30,500 nucleotides of DNA, taken from the NCBI GenBank assembly GCA_964439015.1, contig CAYTMV010000026.1:1-30500 (forward strand), written 5' to 3'. The stretch is from Gemmobacter sp964439015 (GTDB lineage Bacteria; Pseudomonadota; Alphaproteobacteria; Rhodobacterales; Rhodobacteraceae). The notes under the pieces are model-generated. The model ran no database searches. It was not told the DNA's origin and worked only from the letters and a program-made list of their open reading frames with translations. This document shows positions 19,065 through 27,200 of the stretch, piece by piece (positions within the stretch are counted from its first letter, which is position 1; every line of letters starts with the position of its first letter). A program made the translations under genes and the position numbers.

Positions 19065-20025
19065 CCTTGTGCGCCACGCGCTGAACGGCCCGACCATGGG
19101 CACGCGCTGGTCGGCGCTGTTCTTTGCCTCGCCGGGGTTTGACCCGGCACCGGTGCAGGCGGCGCTGCAGGCAGCGGTCGAGGCCGTGGATGCGCAGATG
19201 TCCACATGGAAACCCGACAGCGATCTGATGCGCCTGAACGCGGCACCCGTTGGCGCATGGCAAACCGTGCCGAACGATCTGGCACGGGTCTTGCAGCTTG
19301 GGATCGAAATTGGCCGCGCCTCTGATGGGGCCTTTGACATCGGGCAGGGCGGTGCCGTGCGTGCCTGGGGCTTTGGGCCTGCACCTGCCGACCCACAAGC
19401 GATCCGCGCCGCGATGGAGGCCCCAAAGCGCCCCGCGCATCAGGCACTGGAGGTTGACGCGGACAGGGTCCGCAAGATCGCGCCCCTGACCCTGGACCTG
19501 AACGGGATCGCCAAGGGTCATGGCGTCGACCGGCTGGCCGAGGTCTTGCAGGACCATGACATAGCCGATGCCCTTGTCGGCATCGACGGAGAGATGCGCG
19601 CCATGGGCCTGCGCCCCGGCGGGCAGCCCTGGACCATCGCCATCGAGGCCCCCGACCATGAGCGCCGCGCGCCCCATTCCATCCTGACCCTTCAGGACGC
19701 TGCTGTCGCAACCTCGGGTGATTATCGGCACTGGGTAAGCGTGCAGGGCCGCCGCCTGTCGCATACGATGGACCCGCGGCGCGGTGCGCCGCTGCTGGCC
19801 TCTCCGGCCTCGGTCACGGTGATCGCGCCGACCTGCGCCGCGGCCGATGCCTGGGCGACGGCGCTGATGGTGGAAGGCCCAGAGGCCGGGGCGTTGTTGG
19901 CCCAGCGCCACGGGCTCGACGCCCTGTTTCTGATCCGCGATCAGACAGGCGGCGTGCAGAGCCGTGCGGTTGGAAAACTGTTTTCCGCCAAACCGGCAGC
20001 GCCTGCCGACGTTGAACAAACCTGA
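19045..20025 (+). CDS. apbE: FAD:protein FMN transferase
   Basis: This 326-residue enzyme transfers FMN from FAD to Ser/Thr of target proteins. Family motifs are present: MGT (18-20), DLNGIAKGHGVD (151-162), ATSGDYRHW (222-230), SHTMDPRRG (239-247) and ADAWATAL (267-274) with the Mg-binding Asp/Thr. It overlaps the reductase gene by 20 bp, with GGAGGG just before the ATG; an alternative ATG lies three codons in. The probable substrate is the DUF2271 protein two genes upstream. Unlike the classic ApbE lipoprotein, it has no signal peptide or lipobox, and no upstream in-frame start supplies one, so it appears cytoplasmic. Confidence 0.94.
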   Translation: MSKMSIDLVRHALNGPTMGTRWSALFFASPGFDPAPVQAALQAAVEAVDAQMSTWKPDSDLMRLNAAPVGAWQTVPNDLARVLQLGIEIGRASDGAFDIGQGGAVRAWGFGPAPADPQAIRAAMEAPKRPAHQALEVDADRVRKIAPLTLDLNGIAKGHGVDRLAEVLQDHDIADALVGIDGEMRAMGLRPGGQPWTIAIEAPDHERRAPHSILTLQDAAVATSGDYRHWVSVQGRRLSHTMDPRRGAPLLASPASVTVIAPTCAAADAWATALMVEGPEAGALLAQRHGLDALFLIRDQTGGVQSRAVGKLFSAKPAAPADVEQT

Positions 20026-20028
20026 TTG

Positions 20029-20043
20029 GCGCCCCGAGGGCGC
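20029..20043 (+). terminator. Possible hairpin terminator after apbE
   Basis: A 6-bp GC stem, GCGCCC-CGA-GGGCGC, starts three bases after the apbE stop, in the 117-bp gap between convergent apbE and tetR. There is no T-run, so termination efficiency is doubtful. Confidence 0.35.
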
Positions 20044-20142
20044 AGCGCACAAAACGCATCCCCGGACTGCGTGATTCTGCCGCGCGGGACTTCGGCCAAT
20101 CCCGTCCTGCCCGACCAGCCGCGCAGGCCCTGACGAAACGCA

Positions 20143-20775
20143 TCACGCGGCCGGATCGAAGCCGTGGCGCGCGAAGAACCGCATCAGCTCGCGCGGTTGG
20201 GGCTCATGCCCGGTATAGACATGCACATATTCGGCCATGCGTGACATGCGCAGCGCCGTCGGTTCCTGCGTCTGCATCGAGATATACCCGATCTGCACCA
20301 GATAGATCGCCCGCGCCCGCACCGCCGCAGCAACGCCGTCGCAGCCGAACCGCGCGAACATCTCGGTCAGGGCCGCAATCCGCTTGGTATCAGCCTGCTG
20401 CACTTCGGCCAGAATGGCGGGCGACTGCAGCGCCCAGCTGCGGATCGCAAACTCGAAGCGGGGATCGAACAGCGCCTGATCGAACCAGCAATCGCAGACG
20501 TTCAGGATCGCCTCGGCCAGCGTCTCGGCATAGGCCTGCGCGCGATTGATGATATTGCCGGTGTTCTTGTCGCGCCATTGCGCCAGCAAGGCCGCCAGCA
20601 ACGCCTCACGATCCTTGAAGAACCAGTAAAAGCTGGCGCGCGACAGCCGCACCTTCCTGGCCAGAAGCTGGATCTTCACCGCCTCGACCCCGCCCTCGAG
20701 CAACGCCTCGCGCGCCGCCTGCAGCCAAAGCTCTGGCGATCCTCTGACGCTGATATCGTCTGGCGTATTGGTCAT
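20143..20775 (-). CDS. TetR-family transcriptional regulator
   Basis: This 210-residue regulator has an N-terminal TetR helix-turn-helix (about 15-60), with the recognition region ARKVRLSRASFYWFFKDREALL at 39-60. The rest is an all-helical ligand-binding domain. Start ATG 20775 is chosen because it places the HTH at the usual distance from the N-terminus; an open frame continues further upstream into the intergenic region but would add an Arg-rich, non-homologous leader. It diverges from stcD with a 145-bp gap containing two nested inverted repeats, so it most likely controls stcD and itself. The inducer could be a betaine or N-methylproline (inference). Confidence 0.93.
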   Translation of the reverse strand: MTNTPDDISVRGSPELWLQAAREALLEGGVEAVKIQLLARKVRLSRASFYWFFKDREALLAALLAQWRDKNTGNIINRAQAYAETLAEAILNVCDCWFDQALFDPRFEFAIRSWALQSPAILAEVQQADTKRIAALTEMFARFGCDGVAAAVRARAIYLVQIGYISMQTQEPTALRMSRMAEYVHVYTGHEPQPRELMRFFARHGFDPAA

Positions 20776-20834
20776 GGCCCATGCCCTAGCAGTCCGCATC
20801 CGCTGGGGCAAGCGATCCATCCACAACAGGCGAG

Positions 20835-20879
20835 ATCGTAGACATTGCTGTTTACAAGATCGACGCAAATGTCCACGAT
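20835..20879. promoter_or_regulatory. Nested operator-like inverted repeats between tetR and stcD
   Basis: Outer repeat: 20835-20846 and 20868-20879 are inverted copies matching at 11 of 12 positions, 33 bp apart centre to centre. Inner repeat: GTAGACA-TTGC-TGTTTAC at 20838-20855, a typical TetR-size operator with one mismatch. Both lie in the divergent promoter region, 41 or more bases before stcD. Confidence 0.55.
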
Positions 20880-20920
20880 ACGCCAAGACTCCCCACCCGC
20901 GCCTGACAGGAGGTATTGCC

Positions 20921-22957
20921 ATGTCCACCGATCCGCTGCTCCAACCTTTCAAATTGAAACACCTGACGCTGCGGAACCGGCTGATGCTGTCCTCGCACGA
21001 ACCGGCCTATCCCGAGGACGGGATGCCGAAGGGCCGCTATCGCGCCTATCACGTCGCCCGCGCCAAGGCCGGGATCGCCCTGACCATGACCGCGGGCTCG
21101 GTTGCAGTGTCCAGGGACAGCCCGCCGGTCTTCAACAACATCCTCGCCTACAAGGACGAGGTGGTGGGCTGGATGAAGCAGATGGTGGACGAGTGCCACG
21201 ATCACGGCGCAGCGGTGATGGTGCAGCTGACCCACCTTGGCCGCCGCACCCGCTGGGACAAGGGCGACTGGCTGCCGGTGGTGGCCCCGACGATGGAGCG
21301 CGAGCCGGCGCACCGCGCCTTCCCCAAACTGATCGAGAAATGGGACATCGACCGCATCAAATCCGATTTCGCCGACGCCGCCGAGCGGATGAAGGCCGCG
21401 GGCGTCGACGGGATCGATTTTGAATCCTTCGGCCACCTGCTGTCGCAATTCTGGTCGCCGATGTCGAACCAACTGCACAACGAATATGGCGGCACCCTCG
21501 AAAACCGGATGCGGTTTTCGCTGGAGGTGCTGAAAGCGGTGCGCGACCGCGTCGGCCCCGACTTCATCCTCGGCATGCGCTATGTGGCCGATGAGGATAC
21601 GCCCGATGGCTATGACAAGGCTGACGGGATGGAGATCTCGCGGCGGCTGAAAGACAGCGGGCTGATCGATTTTCTGAACATCACCAAAGGCCATATCGAA
21701 ACCGATGCCGGGCTGACCGATAATATCCCGATCATGGGTATGGCCTCGGCACCCTTTCTCGATCTGGCGGGCGAGGTGCGCGCGGCGACGCGTTTCCCGG
21801 TGTTCCACGCCACCCGCATTCAGGACGTGGCCACCGCCCGCCACGCGATCGCCGCGGGCAAGGTGGACATGATCGGCATGACGCGGGCGCACATGGCCGA
21901 CCCGCAGATCATGCGCAAGATCCTGGAAAAGCGCGAGAACGAGATCCGTCCCTGTGTCGGCGCGAACTATTGCCTCGATCGCATCTATCAGGGCGGCATG
22001 GCGCTCTGCATGCACAACGCCGCCACCGGCCGCGAAGAGACCATGCCGCATGACATCCCGAAGGCTGCGACGCGGAAAAAGATCGTGATCGTCGGCGCCG
22101 GACCTGCCGGGCTTGAGGCCGCCCGTGTGGCGGGCGAGCGCGGGCATGAGGTGATCCTGCACGAGGCCGCCCCGCAGGCGGGCGGACAGCTGCGCCTGAC
22201 GGCGAAAAACCAGCGCCGGCGCGAAATGATCGGCGTCAGCGACTGGCGCGTAGCCGAATGCGAGCGGCTGGGGGTCGAGATCCGCTATAACAGCCTGGCC
22301 GATGCCGGGATGATCCACGCCGCCAGCCCCGATGTGGTCATCATCGCCACAGGCGGGCTGCCGCATACCGAGGTGCTGCGCGCGGGCAATGAGCTGGTGG
22401 TTTCGGCCTGGGATATCATCTCGGGCGACGTCAAGCCCGGCACCGACGTGCTGATCTATGACGATGCGGGCGACCATGCCGGTCTTCAGGCGGCCGAGGT
22501 CATCGCCGCCACCGGCGCCAAGCTGGAGGTGATGACCCGTGACCGGGCCTTTGCCCCCGAGGTGATGGCGATGAACCTGGTGCCCTACATGCGGTCGCTG
22601 CAAAAGCGCGACGTGAAGTTCACCGTGACCTACCTGCTGGAGGCGGTGCGCAAGGATGGCAACATGCTGGTCGCCACCATCGGCAGCGATTACGGCGGCA
22701 TAGCCAAAGAGCAGCACCACGATCAGATCATCGTCAACCATGGCACCCGCCCGAATGACGAGTTGTATTTCGACCTGCTGCCCCATTCGACCAATGAAGG
22801 CGCGGTCGATTACGGCGACCTGATCGACGGCAAGCCGCAGATCCGCGTGACAAATCCGGCGGGCCAGTTTCAACTGTTCCGCATCGGCGATGCGGTGGCG
22901 GCGCGTAACACCCACGCTGCGGTATATGACGCCCTGCGGCTGGTGAAGGATCTGTAA
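20921..22957 (+). CDS. stcD: N-methylproline demethylase-type FMN/Fe-S/FAD oxidoreductase
   Basis: This 678-residue protein belongs to the trimethylamine dehydrogenase / old yellow enzyme family and closely resembles rhizobial StcD, which demethylates N-methylproline in stachydrine (proline betaine) catabolism. Residues 1-340 form the FMN TIM barrel, with SSHEPAYPEDG near the N-terminus and VQLTHLGRRTRWDKGDW around 110. The cluster region has Cys345, Cys351 and Cys363, but the position normally Cys348 is Ala. GAGPAG (392-397) starts the C-terminal nucleotide-binding module, which ends in FRIGDAVAARNTHAA. A perfect AGGAGGT precedes the ATG at 20921; longer upstream starts are ignored. Its neighbour putA oxidises the expected product, proline. 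A dimethylglycine or other N-methyl amine substrate cannot be excluded. Confidence 0.85.
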   Translation: MSTDPLLQPFKLKHLTLRNRLMLSSHEPAYPEDGMPKGRYRAYHVARAKAGIALTMTAGSVAVSRDSPPVFNNILAYKDEVVGWMKQMVDECHDHGAAVMVQLTHLGRRTRWDKGDWLPVVAPTMEREPAHRAFPKLIEKWDIDRIKSDFADAAERMKAAGVDGIDFESFGHLLSQFWSPMSNQLHNEYGGTLENRMRFSLEVLKAVRDRVGPDFILGMRYVADEDTPDGYDKADGMEISRRLKDSGLIDFLNITKGHIETDAGLTDNIPIMGMASAPFLDLAGEVRAATRFPVFHATRIQDVATARHAIAAGKVDMIGMTRAHMADPQIMRKILEKRENEIRPCVGANYCLDRIYQGGMALCMHNAATGREETMPHDIPKAATRKKIVIVGAGPAGLEAARVAGERGHEVILHEAAPQAGGQLRLTAKNQRRREMIGVSDWRVAECERLGVEIRYNSLADAGMIHAASPDVVIIATGGLPHTEVLRAGNELVVSAWDIISGDVKPGTDVLIYDDAGDHAGLQAAEVIAATGAKLEVMTRDRAFAPEVMAMNLVPYMRSLQKRDVKFTVTYLLEAVRKDGNMLVATIGSDYGGIAKEQHHDQIIVNHGTRPNDELYFDLLPHSTNEGAVDYGDLIDGKPQIRVTNPAGQFQLFRIGDAVAARNTHAAVYDALRLVKDL

Positions 22958-22981
22958 GGCCGGGGCGGGGCCGCGCACGCG

Positions 22982-22998
22982 GAGGGCTACGCGCCCTC
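22982..22998 (+). terminator. Hairpin downstream of stcD
   Basis: A 6-bp stem, GAGGGC-N5-GCCCTC, lies 25 bases after the stcD stop with short A-rich sequence after it. It probably cooperates with the larger hairpin at 23008-23050. Confidence 0.4.
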
Positions 22999-23007
22999 AA
23001 ACATCAT

Positions 23008-23050
23008 GGGCGAGGCGCAACCCGGCTTTTGGCCGCGTCGCGCCTCGCCC
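23008..23050. terminator. Bidirectional terminator hairpin between stcD and putA
   Basis: A perfect 11-bp stem (23008-23018 with 23040-23050, GGGCGAGGCGC and its complement) encloses a 21-base loop, in the gap between two convergent genes. A short pyrimidine run follows on the plus strand. On the minus strand, putA also has a weak ACCG/CGGT hairpin with five T right after its stop. Confidence 0.6.
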
Positions 23051-23091
23051 CTTCTCACTGCCATCACCGGCAGAAAAACCGCTGGACCCGG

Positions 23092-26000
23092 TTACCCCGC
23101 CAGCAAGGCAGCATTGCCCCCCGCGGCCGTCGTGTCCACGCACAGGTGCCGTTCATGCGCGACATGGGCCAGGTCGGGCAGCGCCGTGACCAGCTGGACG
23201 ATCTCGCCGTCGCGGTCGGCCAACGCCATCGCAAGCTCGCGGCCCTGCGCGGCATCCCCCCACCACAACGCCAGCGACAAGCCGTCAAGGCCGGTCAGCG
23301 TTTCCGGGGCCACCTCGCCATCGACCGCGATTGCGGTGCCACCCAGACGCTCGACCGCCTCTTTCTGCGCTGCCGCAGCCACGGGGCCGGGACCAAGGCA
23401 CAGAACGGGCGCGCGGGCATGCAGGGTCAGGCGGTTCAGCTCACCTGTCGGGCCGGGCATGACATGCTCGGCGATCTGGCGGGGGGCATGGGCCTGCAAG
23501 GCCTGCCCAAGGGCCGCGATATTCGCCTTGCCGGGCCAGACGGCGGTCGCCACCTTTGCCGGGGTCGGCGCGAAGAAACGACCGAGGTAGTTCGGCCCGC
23601 CGGCCTTTGGTCCAGTGCCCGACAGCCCCTCGCCGCCGAAAGGCTGGCTGCCCACGACAGCACCGATCTGGTTGCGGTTGACGTAGATGTTGCCGACATG
23701 GATCGCGCCGGCCACCTCCTGCACCCGCGCGTCGATGCGGGTATGCAGGCCAAAGGTCAGGCCGAAGCCCTTGGCGTTGATCGCATCGACCACGGCGCCA
23801 AGCTGATCGCCCTTGAAGGTGGCGACATGCAGGACCGGGCCAAAAATCTCGCGGTCGAGATCCTCGATCCCCTTCACCGCGATCATCGTCGGCGGGATGA
23901 AGGTGCCGACGTCAGGGACCGCAAGCTGATGCAGGATCCGGCCACGATGTTCTTCCAGATAGGCGGAAATCGTCGCATGGGCGCGCGCGTCGATCACCGG
24001 CCCCACATCGGTCGACAGCGCCCAGGGGTCGCCCACCACCAGCTCGTTCATCGCACCCTTGATCATCTCGATCAAATGCGGGGCGATGTCTTCCTGCACA
24101 TAAAGGCAGCGCAGCGCCGAGCAACGCTGACCGGCCGACCGGAAGGCCGAGGCCACCACATCGCGCACCGCCTGTTCCGGAAGAGCAGTCGAATCCACGA
24201 TCATGGCGTTCAGGCCGCCCGTTTCCGCGATCAGCGGCGTGCCGGGGGCAAGGTTGGCCGCCATGTTGCGGGCGATGGTCTGGGCGGTCGCGGTCGATCC
24301 GGTAAAGACCAGACCCGAAACCCGCGGATCGGACGCCAGCGCCGTGCCGATCACGCTACCGCGACCCGGCAGCAGTTGCAGCGCCGACCGGGGCACACCC
24401 GCCTGATGCAGAAGCCGCACACCAATGCTGGCGATGATCGGGGTGGGTTCTGCAGGCTTTGCGATGACGGCATTGCCAGCCATCAGTGCCGCGGCAATCT
24501 GGCCCGAGAAAATCGCCAGCGGAAAGTTCCACGGGCTGATCGCGCCGATGATGCCGCGCGGCGCGCCGGGCGCAACCTCGCCCTCGGCCGCGTAATAGCG
24601 CAGAAAATCGACCGCCTCGCGCAATTCGCCCACGGCGTCGGGCAGCGACTTGCCAGCCTCGCGCGCAAGCGCCGCGAAGATCGGGCCAAAGTTTTCCTCA
24701 TAAAGGTTGGCGGCGCGGCGCAGCACGGCGGCGCGCTCGGCCGCGGGGGCGTCCCACGGGCGGGCATCTTCCACGGCGCGAGCGGTGGTGTCGGCATCGA
24801 CATGGATCACCTCGCCCAGCGCCGCGCCGGTGGCGGGGTTGGTCACGGGGTGCCGGCTGCCAGTCGCGGGGCGGACGGTCAGCGCCGCGGCCGGGGGCAA
24901 TGCGCCACCGCGGGCGGCCTCGATCCGCGCCAGCGTTTCCTCATCTGTCAGATCGAAGCCCCTGGAGTTCGCCCGCTGCGCGCCGAACAGATCCGCGGGT
25001 GCCACCAGCGAGGCCGGGGCACGGGCGGCGGCCAGCGCGGCGAACGGGTCGCGCGCCACGTCTTCGGGCGAAATCGACTCGTCCACGATCTGGTGCACAA
25101 AGGAGGAGTTGGCGCCGTTTTCCAGCAGGCGGCGCACCAGATAGGCCAGCAGGTCACGATGCGCGCCGACCGGGGCGTAGATCCGGCAACGGCCCTTGGT
25201 TTCGGCGAGCACGATATCGTGCAGGCGTTCACCCATGCCGTGCAGGCGCTGAAACTCAAAGCGGGTATCGCCTGCCAGTTCGAGGATCGCCGCCACGGTC
25301 TGGGCGTTGTGGGTCGCAAATTGCGGATAGATGCGGTCGGAATAGCCGATCAGCTTCTTGGCATTGGCAATATAGCTGACATCGGTTGCGGTCTTGGTGG
25401 TAAACAGCGGAAAGCCCGGCAGGCCTTCGACCTGCGCGCGCTTGATCTCGCTGTCCCAATAGGCGCCCTTCACCAGACGCACCATGATCTTGCGATCCAG
25501 CCGCTGGGCGGTGGCATAGAGCCAGTCGATCACCTGCCCCGCCCGCTTGCCGTAAGCCTGCACCACCACGCCAAAGCCGTCCCATCCCGCAAGGGACGGA
25601 TCGGCCAGCACCGCCTCGATCACCTTCATCGACAGGACCAGACGGTCCTGCTCTTCTGCGTCGATGTTCATGCCCATGCCGGCGGCCTTTGCGGCCTGCG
25701 CCAATTTCAGCACCACCGGCACCAATTCACGCATCACGCGGGTTTCCTGCGCCACCTCATAGCGCGGATGCAGCGCCGACAGCTTGATCGAGATGCCAGG
25801 ATTGGTCTCGACCGACCCCTTGTCACAGGCCCGCGCGATGGCGGCGATGGCATTGGCATATTCGCGGGCATAGCGGGCGGCATCGGCGGCGGTCATCGCC
25901 GCCTCGCCCAGCATGTCATAGCTGTAGGTAAAGCCCTGCGCCTGGCGCTTGCGGGCACGGTCGAGGGCTGCGTCGATAGTCTGCCCCAGAACGAACTGGC

Positions 26001-26493
26001 GGCCCATCTCTTTCATGGCCCGGCCCACGGCAGTGCGGATCACCGGCTCTCCCAGACGCTTGACCATACCGCGCAGGGTGCCGGCGATGCCCGGCTGGTC
26101 GGCATCAAGCACCTTGCCGGTCAGCATCAAGGCCCAGGTAGAGGCGTTGACCAGGCTGGACGAGGCCTCGCCCAGATGCTTACCCCAGTTGGAGGGCGCG
26201 ATCTTGTCCTCGATCAGCGCGTCGATCGTCAGCTTGTCCGGCACGCGCAGCATGGCCTCGGCCAGACACATCAGCGCCACGCCCTCGCGCGTCGAAAGGC
26301 CATATTCGGACAGAAAATGTTCCATCAGCGTGGGCTTGGCCTCGCTGCGGATCCGGCGCACCAGATCGGCGCCCTTGGCCGAAATGCGCTGGCGCGTCGC
26401 GTCGTCCAGCGCCGCCTCGGCCACCAGCCGATCAAGCAGCGCGGCTTCGGAACAGAACTTTGCATCAAGGTCGAAACGGGAAAGATCGGTCAT
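23092..26493 (-). CDS. putA: Bifunctional proline dehydrogenase / P5C dehydrogenase
   Basis: This 1133-residue enzyme oxidises proline to glutamate in two steps (FAD-dependent, then NAD-dependent) with internal channelling. There is no N-terminal ribbon-helix-helix, so it is not its own repressor. The proline dehydrogenase barrel lies at about 170-470 and includes NIDAEEQDR and KGAYWDSEIKRA. The aldehyde dehydrogenase follows with Glu757 (ETGGLN) and nucleophile Cys791 (SAGQRCSALR), the usual 34 residues apart, then NRNQIGAVVGSQPFGG. A C-terminal extension of the type B PutA kind ends in DTTAAGGNAALL. The ATG at 26493 has GGAGG five bases upstream; the ATG at 26509 has no ribosome site. It diverges from putR. 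Confidence 0.97.
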   Translation of the reverse strand: MTDLSRFDLDAKFCSEAALLDRLVAEAALDDATRQRISAKGADLVRRIRSEAKPTLMEHFLSEYGLSTREGVALMCLAEAMLRVPDKLTIDALIEDKIAPSNWGKHLGEASSSLVNASTWALMLTGKVLDADQPGIAGTLRGMVKRLGEPVIRTAVGRAMKEMGRQFVLGQTIDAALDRARKRQAQGFTYSYDMLGEAAMTAADAARYAREYANAIAAIARACDKGSVETNPGISIKLSALHPRYEVAQETRVMRELVPVVLKLAQAAKAAGMGMNIDAEEQDRLVLSMKVIEAVLADPSLAGWDGFGVVVQAYGKRAGQVIDWLYATAQRLDRKIMVRLVKGAYWDSEIKRAQVEGLPGFPLFTTKTATDVSYIANAKKLIGYSDRIYPQFATHNAQTVAAILELAGDTRFEFQRLHGMGERLHDIVLAETKGRCRIYAPVGAHRDLLAYLVRRLLENGANSSFVHQIVDESISPEDVARDPFAALAAARAPASLVAPADLFGAQRANSRGFDLTDEETLARIEAARGGALPPAAALTVRPATGSRHPVTNPATGAALGEVIHVDADTTARAVEDARPWDAPAAERAAVLRRAANLYEENFGPIFAALAREAGKSLPDAVGELREAVDFLRYYAAEGEVAPGAPRGIIGAISPWNFPLAIFSGQIAAALMAGNAVIAKPAEPTPIIASIGVRLLHQAGVPRSALQLLPGRGSVIGTALASDPRVSGLVFTGSTATAQTIARNMAANLAPGTPLIAETGGLNAMIVDSTALPEQAVRDVVASAFRSAGQRCSALRCLYVQEDIAPHLIEMIKGAMNELVVGDPWALSTDVGPVIDARAHATISAYLEEHRGRILHQLAVPDVGTFIPPTMIAVKGIEDLDREIFGPVLHVATFKGDQLGAVVDAINAKGFGLTFGLHTRIDARVQEVAGAIHVGNIYVNRNQIGAVVGSQPFGGEGLSGTGPKAGGPNYLGRFFAPTPAKVATAVWPGKANIAALGQALQAHAPRQIAEHVMPGPTGELNRLTLHARAPVLCLGPGPVAAAAQKEAVERLGGTAIAVDGEVAPETLTGLDGLSLALWWGDAAQGRELAMALADRDGEIVQLVTALPDLAHVAHERHLCVDTTAAGGNAALLAG

Positions 26494-26512
26494 CTGGGCC
26501 TCCGCCATGTCT

Positions 26513-26535
26513 ATTGACCGGATTACAGGATCAAT
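26513..26535. promoter_or_regulatory. Candidate PutR site between putA and putR
   Basis: The 113-bp divergent region contains ATTGA and TCAAT in inverted orientation, 13 bases apart (26513-26535). This spacing and AT content are acceptable for an Lrp-type dimer. It is close to the putA start, and other, weaker dyads may exist. Evidence is symmetry and position only. Confidence 0.35.
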
Positions 26536-26606
26536 GATGGTCCATGTGACCAAATGAGCGTAACATGATAGGCAATTCGTCCAATCATTCAGGAGAAAAC
26601 CGTCAG

Positions 26607-27056
26607 ATGGCACCTCTGGACAGCATCAACCAGAAGATTCTGGCAGAATTGCTCGCCGACGGGCGGATTTCGATGATGGAGCTTGCCGCCCGCGTGGGTC
26701 TTTCCAAGACCCCTGTCACCCAGCGCGTGCGCCAGATGGAGGAAAGCGGGCTTATCACCGGCTACCGCGCCACCGTCAGCCGCGTGAAGCTGGGGCTGAC
26801 GCATGTCACCTTTGTCGAGGTCAAGATGAGCGATACAAGGCAGATCGCGCTCGACAAGTTCAACGCGGCGGTGCGTGCCGTGCCCGAGATCGAGGAGTGC
26901 TATATGATCGCCGGCGGGTTCGACTACCTGCTGAAAGTGCGCTCGCGCGACATGGTCCATTTTCGCCAGATCCTGGCCGAGCGGATCTCGTCCCTGCCCT
27001 ACCTGCACGCCACCAGCAGTTTTGTCGCCATGGAAGCGGTGGTCGAGCAAGGCTGA
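26607..27056 (+). CDS. putR: Lrp/AsnC-family regulator of proline use (PutR)
   Basis: This 149-residue Lrp-family protein has an N-terminal helix-turn-helix (about 5-50, with MELAARVGLSKTPVTQRVRQMEESG) and a C-terminal RAM/AsnC ligand domain with EIEECYMIAGGFDYLLKV. In Rhodobacter and Agrobacterium a divergent Lrp-like gene of this kind activates putA in response to proline; the arrangement here is the same. The ATG at 26607 has AGGAG 11 bases upstream; a longer frame from 26565 has no ribosome site. Confidence 0.94.
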   Translation: MAPLDSINQKILAELLADGRISMMELAARVGLSKTPVTQRVRQMEESGLITGYRATVSRVKLGLTHVTFVEVKMSDTRQIALDKFNAAVRAVPEIEECYMIAGGFDYLLKVRSRDMVHFRQILAERISSLPYLHATSSFVAMEAVVEQG

Positions 27057-27105
27057 CGCCCGATTGGATTGCGCGTGGAAGATCTGCGCGCGTCGGGCGA
27101 TTTCT
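27057..27105 (+). terminator. Stem-loop after putR
   Basis: CGCCCGA (27057-27063), immediately after the putR stop, pairs perfectly with TCGGGCG (27093-27099), with further GCGC pairing inside the loop and ATTTCT after it. It probably ends putR transcription before the arsenate operon. Confidence 0.55.
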
Positions 27106-27178
27106 GCGGCTGTCAGGGTCAGACAGCGCGAACCGCCGCACTTGAGATGTCATGAAACCTTCATTGGACGGGGCCTCT

Positions 27179-27200
27179 TATTTCCCTCAATCTGGAAATA
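27179..27200. promoter_or_regulatory. Operator-like palindrome overlapping the ArsR-ArsC start
   Basis: A perfect 7-bp inverted repeat, TATTTCC-N8-GGAAATA, ends on the first base of the proposed ATG at 27200. ArsR-family repressors bind dyads of this size, so autorepression is likely. The repeat also covers the place where the ribosome site should be. Confidence 0.6.

Noticed and set aside
20776..20952. Longer N-terminus for the TetR regulator
   Set aside because: It would place an Arg-rich leader before the usual TetR start and cover the divergent promoter region of stcD.
23029..26517. 1162-codon plus-strand open frame opposite putA
   Set aside because: It mirrors putA; composition is that of a high-GC antisense frame and no family motifs are visible.
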